64,000 nucleotides of DNA from Anaerolineae bacterium (GTDB lineage: Bacteria > Chloroflexota > Anaerolineae > Aggregatilineales > Phototrophicaceae), in the NCBI GenBank assembly GCA_022825675.1, contig JAJDWK010000048.1:1-64000 (forward strand), in the 5' to 3' direction. The position numbers were made by a program, and so were the translations under genes. Shown in pieces: positions 57,760 to 64,000 of this stretch. Within the stretch, counting starts at the first letter, position 1, and the number at the start of each line of letters is the position of its first letter. Below the pieces are notes generated by a model. It saw nothing but the letters and a program-made list of their open reading frames with translations, was not told the origin of the DNA and searched no databases.

Positions 57760-58259
57760 AGCTCACATTCCTTTTGGGCTTGTTCGATTCTCTTAGCGAA
57801 CAGTACACAGGCTTTTTCACCACAGAGGGCACAGAGGGCACAGAGATTCTATGTTTCTTGAAGGCAAAATTTGACAAGCGCGCCGATGCTGGCTAGACTT
57901 AGGCAAAAGTAAAGAATAGCAGTCTTCTTCCCGTATACTATAGAGCATTGTGATGAACCCCAAGGTATCCCTCAAGAGCTTTAGACCGCACCAGCGTCAC
58001 ATGGCTTTTTCCATCGCCCATCACCCTTCGATGAAGCTCTTGCTGCACCTCTGCATGGAAACCAAATACACCACCGCTCGCCCCCGCTAGTCCGCGCAAG
58101 GCGTACGCGCCTGAGCCACTGCTTGCCAGCCTATCGCCTTGCCCCGCCCCGCCGCTGTCGGGATTGTCACTGACGCGGCTGACGCTGTCAGTGTTTTCCA
58201 CCGAGCATCCGCCCGATGCTCATCTAGTTGCATAATGTAGGTTCACGAAAGGTTCTGTC
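57760..58259. other. 500-bp gene-free region
   Basis: Contains a CACAGAG repeat (57818-57852, TTCACCACAGAGGGCACAGA then GGGCACAGAG). A short forward frame at 57954-58091 and an 87-codon reverse frame at 57938-58201 have no recognisable product. A 7-bp hairpin GAGCATC-CGCCC-GATGCTC (58203-58221) lies 38 bp before the binding-protein gene. No promoter is convincing. Confidence 0.5.
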
Positions 58260-59537
58260 ATGAAGAAGTTGCGTTTTCTATTGGTGGTCAGCGTTTTGCT
58301 GCTGCTGTCTTTGACGGCGGGCGCGCAGGACGCGGTCACGCTCACCGTATTGGTGGAGCAAGGCGGCTTGTGGCTGCAGGAAGCGGCTGCCAAGCAATTT
58401 GAAGAAGAAACCGGGCATACTGTCGAGTTCGTCAATGTGCCCTATGGCAGCGTGTTTGACCGCCTGTCCGCCGAAATGGCGACCGGCGGCGCCGCTTTTG
58501 ATGTCGCGACAATCGATGTCGTGTGGATGTCGCATTTCGCGCCCTTTGCCGAGCCGCTGGACGCCCTGTTCACCGACGAAGTGGTGGCGGATTTGTTTGC
58601 CTCCCTGGTCGCTGATGCCCAAATCGGCGGCACATACATTGGCATGCCGACTTGGGCGAATACCGAAATTATCTTCTACCGCAAGGATTTGTGGGAAGAC
58701 CCTGAGGAAATGGCGGCATTTGAAGCCGAATACGGCTATGCCCTGGCGCCGCCGACAACCTGGCAAGAATTTGACGACATGGCGCAATTCTTCACGCGGG
58801 ATAACGATGGCGATGGCGAAATTGACATGTATGGCACCGATGTCAAAGGCGGCGTTGCCGATTTCGAGTGGATGATCGCCGTCTTGCAAGCGGGCTCGCC
58901 CGGGCTGGTGCTGGATGCCGAGCGCGCTATCATCATCGACAATGACGAGCATGTCGCCGGCTTGAGCTATTACATCAGCCACCATTGCGAGATGGATGTC
59001 GCGCCGCCGAATGTCAACGAAATTGACTGGGGCGTCGCCGAGAACCTCTTCTATCAAAGCCAGACGGCGATGTTCCGCTTCTGGGGGCATGCCTACCGGC
59101 TGACGCGGGGCGATTCGCCGATTGCTGATTTGGTGGGCGCGGCGCCGATGGTGGCGGGTCCCGGCGGTGTCGGCGCGATACCCGGTCCCTGGTTCAACAT
59201 CGTGCCCAAAACATCAGCGAATAAAGAGCTGGCGCTGCAGCTGGTGCAATATCTCTATGACCACAACGCCTTGGGCATCGAAGCGCCGCTGGGGCTGGCG
59301 GCGCGCAAATCCGCCTATGCCCAGTATGCCGATGTTGAGGGCTTCGAGAACTTGAACCCGCTGCTGGAAACGCTGGACAGCCCGCAGACCATCGGGCGCC
59401 CGGCAGTCGCCGATTGGCAGCAGATTGCCGATGAGATCCTCGGTCCCATCGGCTCTGACGCTTTGACCTGCGACGAAGACCCCGCCGAGCTTTTGGCTTG
59501 GGGACGCGAAATGCTGGAAGCGATGGGCTACCAATAG
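58260..59537 (+). CDS. Sugar ABC transporter solute-binding protein (family 1)
   Basis: A 425-residue exported protein with signal peptide MKKLRFLLVVSVLLLLSLTAGAQ and no lipobox Cys. The mature part (VTLTVLVEQGGLWLQEAAAKQFEEETGHTVEFVNVP; FDVATIDVVWMSHFAPFAEPLDALF; PTWANTEIIFYRKDLW) matches the MalE/UgpB-type family. First of four co-oriented genes: binding protein, two permeases and GH172. It presumably binds the sugar imported for hydrolysis by the last gene. An Asp-rich stretch DNDGDGEIDMYGTD could bind calcium. Confidence 0.93.
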   Translation: MKKLRFLLVVSVLLLLSLTAGAQDAVTLTVLVEQGGLWLQEAAAKQFEEETGHTVEFVNVPYGSVFDRLSAEMATGGAAFDVATIDVVWMSHFAPFAEPLDALFTDEVVADLFASLVADAQIGGTYIGMPTWANTEIIFYRKDLWEDPEEMAAFEAEYGYALAPPTTWQEFDDMAQFFTRDNDGDGEIDMYGTDVKGGVADFEWMIAVLQAGSPGLVLDAERAIIIDNDEHVAGLSYYISHHCEMDVAPPNVNEIDWGVAENLFYQSQTAMFRFWGHAYRLTRGDSPIADLVGAAPMVAGPGGVGAIPGPWFNIVPKTSANKELALQLVQYLYDHNALGIEAPLGLAARKSAYAQYADVEGFENLNPLLETLDSPQTIGRPAVADWQQIADEILGPIGSDALTCDEDPAELLAWGREMLEAMGYQ

Positions 59538-59550
59538 CCGCTCGCTGGCT

Positions 59551-59576
59551 GGGCAGCCCCGCAGGCGGGGCTGCCC
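59551..59576 (+). promoter_or_regulatory. Intercistronic hairpin after the binding-protein gene
   Basis: GGGCAGCCCCGC (59551-59562) pairs perfectly with GCGGGGCTGCCC (59565-59576). It lies between the binding-protein stop and the permease start, where such hairpins usually protect or attenuate the message, so the binding protein is made in excess. No T tract follows. Confidence 0.6.
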
Positions 59577-59605
59577 AAAGCCGCATACATCGGGGGGATG
59601 GCGCG

Positions 59606-60493
59606 ATGCGCTTGACGGACAGGGCTTTTGTCTTGCTGTTGATTTTGCCGGCGGCGCTCTTCCTGGCGGCATTTGTCGGCTATCCCCTCTTCCTGCTGCT
59701 GCGGGACAGCTTTCACGAAGTCAGCATCTATGCGCCGGCGGAAGGGATTTTTGTCGGCTGGGACAATTATGCGAAGGCGCTGTCTTCCGCCCGCGTGCTG
59801 GGCGCGGCGCAGCGCACGCTCGCTTATACCGCGCTGGCATTAAGCGCCGAGTTTGTTTTGGGTTTTGGCGCGGCGCTGCTCTTCAACGCGCTGGGGCGGC
59901 GCTCCGAGATTTTGCGCACGATATTCGCTTTCCCGCTGATGATACCGCCGATAGTTGCCGGCCTGCTTTGGCGCTTTATGCTGATAGACAACATCGGCAT
60001 CGTCAATCATATTCTTGAGGCGCTGGGCATCATCGCCGATGCCAGCGACATCTCCTGGCTGGGCGACCGCGATATTGTGCTCTTTTCGGTGGCGCTGCCC
60101 AACATCTGGCTGACGACTTCTTTTGTGGCGCTGGTGCTGTATACCGGCTTAAAAAATATCTCCTCAGAGCTGATAGAAGCGGCAAAAATCGATGGCGCGA
60201 GCGCCTTCCAGCGCTTCCGCCGCTTGACCCTGCCTTTGCTGCGCCCGGTCATCGCCGTGGTGTTGATACTGCGCGGCATAGACGCGGCGCGCGCCTTCGA
60301 CATGATTTGGATCCAAACCGAAGGCGGTCCCCGCTTCGCCTCCGAGATTTTGAGCATCCACATCTACCGCACGATGATCCGCTATGGCAATGTCGGCGAA
60401 GCCTCGGCGATTGCCATGCTCTTCATGCTGGCGATGCTGCTGATGAGCGCCGCCGCCTTCTTCCTGATTTGGGGGCGGGGGAGCGCGCGATGA
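59606..60493 (+). CDS. Sugar ABC transporter permease (MalF/UgpA type)
   Basis: A 295-residue permease. ATG 59606 has GGGGGG 8 nt upstream; the longer open frame begins in the hairpin region. Six hydrophobic segments, and the EAA-loop ELIEAAKIDGASAFQRFRRLTLPLLRP. The stop overlaps the next start (ATGA). Confidence 0.92.
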   Translation: MRLTDRAFVLLLILPAALFLAAFVGYPLFLLLRDSFHEVSIYAPAEGIFVGWDNYAKALSSARVLGAAQRTLAYTALALSAEFVLGFGAALLFNALGRRSEILRTIFAFPLMIPPIVAGLLWRFMLIDNIGIVNHILEALGIIADASDISWLGDRDIVLFSVALPNIWLTTSFVALVLYTGLKNISSELIEAAKIDGASAFQRFRRLTLPLLRPVIAVVLILRGIDAARAFDMIWIQTEGGPRFASEILSIHIYRTMIRYGNVGEASAIAMLFMLAMLLMSAAAFFLIWGRGSAR

Positions 60494-61317
60494 AAGCCAC
60501 TTTCGCCGAGCGCGGCATAGTAGCGCTTTTGGTCGCCCTCATCGTGATAGTCTATGTCTTTCCCTACGCCTTCCTGGTTTCGACATCGCTGAAGCCGCCG
60601 GCGGACGCGCTGACCATCCCGCCGACATTGCTGCCGCAGCGCCTCAGCCTGGACAATTACCGCGCTATCAGCGAGTTCCCGTCCGTGCAGCGCTCCTTCG
60701 GCAACAGCTCGCTCATCGCGCTTTTATGCACGGGCATCACCTTGCTGCTGGCGGTGCCAGCGGCTTATGGCGTGGCGCGCTACGCCAGCTGGGCGGGCAA
60801 GCTCTTTCTGCTGGCGGCGCTGATAACGCGCTTGATACCGCCAGTGGCGGTGGGCATCCCGCTTTTTGCCATCATGCGCTCGCTGGGCTTGACGGATACG
60901 CATATTGGCGTGGCGCTGGCGCATGCGACTATTGGCGTGCCCTTGGCGATTTGGCTGCTCGCCAGCTTTATGGAGGGCATCCCGCGGGAATTGGAAGAGG
61001 CGGCGCGGGTGGATGGCTGCTCGCGGCTGGGGGCGCTGCTGCGCATTATCATCCCGGTGGCGGCGGGCGGCATCGCGGTGACGGCGATATTCGTCTTCCT
61101 GGCCTCCTGGAACGAATTTCTCTTTTCGCTGCTGCTGTCCTCCACCGGCGTGAAGACAGCGCCCATCGCCATCGCCGAATTCAAATCGCAGTACAGCATC
61201 CAATGGGGCACGATGACCTCGCTGTCAGTGCTCTATTCGCTGCCGGTCATCCTGTTTTCCCTGCTGATGCAGAAGCGCATCGTCGCGGGCATGACCATGG
61301 GCGCTGTTAAGGGCTAG
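60490..61317 (+). CDS. Sugar ABC transporter permease (MalG/UgpE type)
   Basis: A 275-residue permease starting at ATG 60490, overlapping the previous stop by 4 bp. The EAA-loop is PRELEEAARVDGCSRLGALLRIIIPVAAGG. It ends AGMTMGAVKG, the standard tail of this type. With the upstream permease it forms the membrane part of the importer; no ATPase gene is present in the operon, so a shared MsiK-type ATPase is presumed. Confidence 0.92.
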   Translation: MKATFAERGIVALLVALIVIVYVFPYAFLVSTSLKPPADALTIPPTLLPQRLSLDNYRAISEFPSVQRSFGNSSLIALLCTGITLLLAVPAAYGVARYASWAGKLFLLAALITRLIPPVAVGIPLFAIMRSLGLTDTHIGVALAHATIGVPLAIWLLASFMEGIPRELEEAARVDGCSRLGALLRIIIPVAAGGIAVTAIFVFLASWNEFLFSLLLSSTGVKTAPIAIAEFKSQYSIQWGTMTSLSVLYSLPVILFSLLMQKRIVAGMTMGAVKG

Positions 61318-61369
61318 CGCGTCGGGTACACTTGCGCCTGGCACAAGCGCGGAGAGGAGCGACAAGAAG

Positions 61370-62491
61370 ATGAATGTATGGCAACCGAATAGTCCGCTGG
61401 GCGGGCTGCCTTTTATCAAACAGGCGCGCTCGCTGCGCGCATCCAGTTATGATGAAAGCGGCGGCAATCAGGATTTTAAGGTGGTGGCGCCGGGCGCGAC
61501 CCAGGTGATGGCGGAGATTGAAGGCTGCGGCGTCATCAAACATATTTGGATGACGACCCGCTGTTACGCGCCGCAGTATATGCGCAAACTGGTGATTGAG
61601 ATGTATTGGGATGGCGAAGACAACCCCAGCGTGCGCGCGCCTTATGGCGATTTCTTCGGCATCGGCCACGCGACCGGGCGGCATTTTATGTCCCTGCCCG
61701 TCAGCATGACCTTTGGCGACCGCCGCGGTCCCAAGGGACCCTTTTCGCCGGCGATGAACTGGTATTTCCCGATGCCTTTTGGCAAAAGCGCCAAGATCCA
61801 AATCATCAATGAGAGCGAAGAGCCGATTGCCAACCTCTTTTATTATGTCGATTACGAACTCTACACGGAAGCGCCGCCGGGCGATGTCGGCTATTTTCAT
61901 GCGACCTGGAACCAGGAAAACCCAACGGTGGCGCTGGAGCATCCAGCGGAAGAAGCTGACCCCGCGCCCTGGGATTTGCCGGGCATCAACCTGACCGGCG
62001 ACGAGAATTATGTGATACTGGACGCCGAAGGCTGCGGGCATTATGTCGGCTGCCTGCTGAATATCGACAATTTTAACGCCAGCAATCAGGTCTTCACTTG
62101 GCCCGGCGAAGGCGACGATATGTTTTTTGTTGATGGCGAGGCTTGGCCGCCATCGCTGCACGGGACGGGCACCGAAGATTATTTCGGCTGCGCCTGGGGC
62201 TTCCCCAGCGGCGAGTATGACGGTCCCTATCATGGCATCTCCCTGGGCAGCGACGCGCAGGAGCACTTCGGCAAATGGAGTTTGTACCGCTGGCATATCG
62301 AAGACCCGGTGCGCTTCACCAAGTCGCTGCGTTTTTCTATTGAGCATGGTCATGCCAACGACCAGAGCAATGACTATTCTTCGGTCGCGTATTGGTATCA
62401 GCTGGAGCCGCACAAGCCGCTGCCGCCGCTGCCGCCAGTATCAGCGCGCCTGCCGCGGCGCTGGCCCGAGCATGGCTTGTGGGATCGTTAA
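61370..62491 (+). CDS. GH172 (DUF2961) family glycoside hydrolase
   Basis: A 373-residue protein, the usual length. The start PLGGLPFIKQARSLRASSYDESGGNQDF and GVIKHIWMTT are conserved, and LHGTGTEDYFGCAWGFP near residue 265 is the family hallmark with a catalytic Glu. GH172 enzymes act on alpha-arabinofuranosyl or fructofuranosyl links, some as difructose-dianhydride synthases. No signal peptide, so probably cytoplasmic, cleaving a sugar brought in by the upstream ABC genes. Last gene of the operon (53 bp after the permease). Confidence 0.9.
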   Translation: MNVWQPNSPLGGLPFIKQARSLRASSYDESGGNQDFKVVAPGATQVMAEIEGCGVIKHIWMTTRCYAPQYMRKLVIEMYWDGEDNPSVRAPYGDFFGIGHATGRHFMSLPVSMTFGDRRGPKGPFSPAMNWYFPMPFGKSAKIQIINESEEPIANLFYYVDYELYTEAPPGDVGYFHATWNQENPTVALEHPAEEADPAPWDLPGINLTGDENYVILDAEGCGHYVGCLLNIDNFNASNQVFTWPGEGDDMFFVDGEAWPPSLHGTGTEDYFGCAWGFPSGEYDGPYHGISLGSDAQEHFGKWSLYRWHIEDPVRFTKSLRFSIEHGHANDQSNDYSSVAYWYQLEPHKPLPPLPPVSARLPRRWPEHGLWDR

Positions 62492-62553
62492 GGGCGACCT
62501 TCGCAATGTCATCCCGATTGCAACATAATTCTAGCGATTTGCCTGGATATTGA

Positions 62554-62660
62554 GGGCGTTTCAGCGAAACGCCCCTGCATTATCGCCTTTTTCTGCAAAT
62601 TTGCAGAAAAATCTCAGCGCTCTCTGTGGTGAATAGTATTTTGATGCGATTGCCCTGCCC
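62554..62660 (+). repeat. Composite intergenic repeat, second copy
   Basis: First palindrome 62554-62574 with arms GGGCGTTTC / GAAACGCCC, then a perfect 24-bp palindrome 62588-62611 with half-site TTTTTCTGCAAA, then CTCTCTGTGGTGAATAGTAT and TTTGATGCGATTGCCC. The order and spacing match 10932-11044. A GTAGGGGCGAG motif follows at 62673. Confidence 0.8.
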
Positions 62661-62720
62661 TTCAGCCCAACGGTAGGGGCGAGTCGCCAGACGCCGCTTA
62701 CTTCAAGCGGGATTTTGCAG

Positions 62721-62726
62721 TATACT
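62721..62726 (+). promoter_or_regulatory. -10-like box before the cyclase gene
   Basis: TATACT, with TTACTT (62698-62703) as a weak -35 at 17 bp. Confidence 0.35.
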
Positions 62727-62778
62727 TAACTTGCCGCCCGCCGCGAGCGGCAACAGATAAACGAGGACAATGCAGCCT

Positions 62779-64000
62779 ATGATTGAAGCGCCAGAAAGCG
62801 CCAGCAGCCTTGTTGCCGAAGTCCGGCAGCTGGAGCAGCTGCTGGGGCAAGCCAGCGCCGCGCTGGAAGCGCAGCGGCAAGCCCTGCTGCAGCGCCGCTT
62901 GGCGATGCCGCCAGCCGTCCTGCAGCGCATGGAAACGCTCAAGGCGGAGTTTAAGCAGCTGCAAAGCCAGGTGCTGGACGAGCAGACGGAATTGCAGCAG
63001 CTGCGGGCGCTGGCGGATATGTCGACGCGCATCACCAACTCGCTGGATATCGACACCGTGTTGAGCGAGACGATGGAACTCGTCATCGCCCTCACCAATG
63101 CCGAGCGCGGCTACATCATCCTGCTTAACGAAGACAGCGGCGCGCTGGAATTCCGCATCAGCAGCGAGAGCGGCTTGCTGGGCTTGACGACCGCCACGGG
63201 CGAGCAGCCGCAGATAAGCATGACTGTCGTCAAGGAAGTGATGACGACGGGCGAGGCGCTGCTGGCGGACAACGCCTTCAAAGACGAGCGGCTGGCGAGC
63301 AACAAAAGCATCATCAACTTTACTTTGCGCTCGGTGCTTTGCGTGCCGCTGCGGTATAAGGACGAGACTATCGGCGTTGTCTATGTGGATAACCGCCTGG
63401 TCGCCGGGCTTTTCACGCGGCGCGAGCTTAATTTGATGACGGCATTCGCCAATACCGCCGCCGTCGCCATCGCCAATGCGCGCATGTACCGGCGCGCCGA
63501 GCGCATTTTGGCGGAGCTCACGCAGGTCAAAGCGCTGATGGACAATATCTTTTCTTCGGTGGGCAGCGGCATCATCGCCGTTGATTCCGCGGATGTGGTG
63601 CATACTTTCAACCGCGCCGCCAGCGAGCTGCTGGCGGTAACGCGGGAGCGCGCTGTCGGCTGTGAAGTGGGGGCGGTGTTACAAGAAGCCTCTCTGCAGC
63701 TTGACGAGCATTTGAAGTTGGTGAAAGCGCGTAATGCCGACCACACTTTGGAAGTGAGCGCGGATTTGCCGGAGCGGGGGGAAGTGGCGCTGTCGCTGAC
63801 GCTGTCCCCGCTCAAAGACCGGGAGGAGCGCACCCAAGGCGTTACGCTGGTGATGGAAGACATCACGCATTTGCACGAGCACGAGACCACCATCAACGCG
63901 ATGCGGCGCATTTTGCCCGAAGGCATGGTGGAAAACATCGACGAAATCGCCAATATCGAGATGGGCGGGCTGCGGCGCGAGGTTACCTGCCTCTTCGCCG
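62779..64000 (+). CDS. GAF/PAS sensor with adenylate-cyclase-type start (partial)
   Basis: A forward frame open from ATG 62770 or 62779 to the window edge (about 407 codons); GAGGA (62763-62767) fits 62779 better. It begins with a coiled coil (residues 1-80, QQLRALADMSTRITNSLDID), then a GAF domain (about 85-240: LTNAERGYIILLNEDSG ... LRSVLCVPLRYKDETIGVVYVDNR), then a short coil and a PAS domain (about 250-360: MDNIFSSVGSGIIAVDSADVVHTFN). It ends IANIEMGGLRREVTCLFA, the start of a class III nucleotide-cyclase domain. It is probably a signal-responsive adenylyl cyclase. The catalytic part is outside the window. Confidence 0.8.
   Translation, partial: MIEAPESASSLVAEVRQLEQLLGQASAALEAQRQALLQRRLAMPPAVLQRMETLKAEFKQLQSQVLDEQTELQQLRALADMSTRITNSLDIDTVLSETMELVIALTNAERGYIILLNEDSGALEFRISSESGLLGLTTATGEQPQISMTVVKEVMTTGEALLADNAFKDERLASNKSIINFTLRSVLCVPLRYKDETIGVVYVDNRLVAGLFTRRELNLMTAFANTAAVAIANARMYRRAERILAELTQVKALMDNIFSSVGSGIIAVDSADVVHTFNRAASELLAVTRERAVGCEVGAVLQEASLQLDEHLKLVKARNADHTLEVSADLPERGEVALSLTLSPLKDREERTQGVTLVMEDITHLHEHETTINAMRRILPEGMVENIDEIANIEMGGLRREVTCLFA

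Noticed and set aside
57938-58201. An 87-codon reverse frame in the gap before the sugar ABC operon
   Set aside because: Low-complexity Gly/Ser product, no ribosome site and no family; kept as unassigned gap.

Overview
The window is a GC-rich bacterial chromosome segment, densely coded on both strands, with three visibly AT-richer inserts. The gene content suggests a free-living heterotroph that takes up and degrades plant or algal sugars. It includes three ABC-transporter clusters without an ATPase gene, Gfo/Idh/MocA oxidoreductases, glycoside hydrolases of families GH16, GH116 and GH172, a sulfatase, an enolase-superfamily dehydratase and phytanoyl-CoA dioxygenase-like and sortilin/BNR proteins. 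Together with the many intergenic CACAGAG-type repeats this fits a Chloroflexota (Anaerolineae-like) genome. That placement is inference: the window has no rRNA gene and no universal marker that I could test.

Layout. 1-6.1 kb: a truncated exported protein, two Gfo/Idh dehydrogenases, a mazEF toxin-antitoxin pair with a clear palindromic operator, a PhyH-type dioxygenase, and a protein with three tandem GIY-YIG-like (MUG113/T5orf172) domains. 6.1-7.6 kb: a DNA methyltransferase fused to an HNH nuclease. 7.6-12.3 kb: the nadK / zinc-finger membrane protein / recN operon and an MFS exporter. 12.4-14.1 kb: an AT-rich type II restriction-modification pair. 14.3-17.4 kb: Fe-alcohol dehydrogenase, class II aldolase and PfkB sugar kinase, followed by a decayed transposase. 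18.2-22.5 kb: an amino-acid-type binding protein made of two almost identical tandem domains, its permease, and a pspA/membrane-protein pair. 22.7-32 kb: homoserine dehydrogenase, sulfatase, an LplBC-type sugar importer, an MFS protein and a Fic protein. 32-43.9 kb: a secreted protein with four tandem ABM-like domains, a glycerol-1-phosphate-dehydrogenase-like enzyme, a DUF2335 operon with a DppA peptidase, trxB, an aldo/keto reductase, GH116, a hydroxypyruvate-isomerase-like enzyme and an EamA exporter. 43.9-49.1 kb: a modular GH16 enzyme, plsY and a P450. 49.2-51.4 kb: a truncated HsdR_N nuclease domain abutting an AT-rich two-gene DUF4365 cassette. 51.6-56.6 kb: a giant BNR/sortilin-like protein and a second AT-rich restriction-modification pair. 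56.6-64 kb: an enolase-superfamily dehydratase, a sugar ABC operon ending in GH172, and the start of a GAF/PAS adenylate-cyclase-type sensor.

Two kinds of intergenic repeat run through the window. One is an element of about 100-190 bp with inverted TTACCACCGAG / CTCGGTGGTAA ends. The other is a composite of two perfect palindromes followed by a CTCTGTG...ATTGCCC block. A third, REP-like C-rich hairpin repeat occurs between genes and once, in frame, inside the large BNR gene.

The most unusual items are the triple GIY-YIG-like protein, the doubled solute-binding protein, the four-domain ABM protein, and the AT-rich DUF4365 plus unknown-protein cassette, which is the best candidate here for an undescribed defence system.
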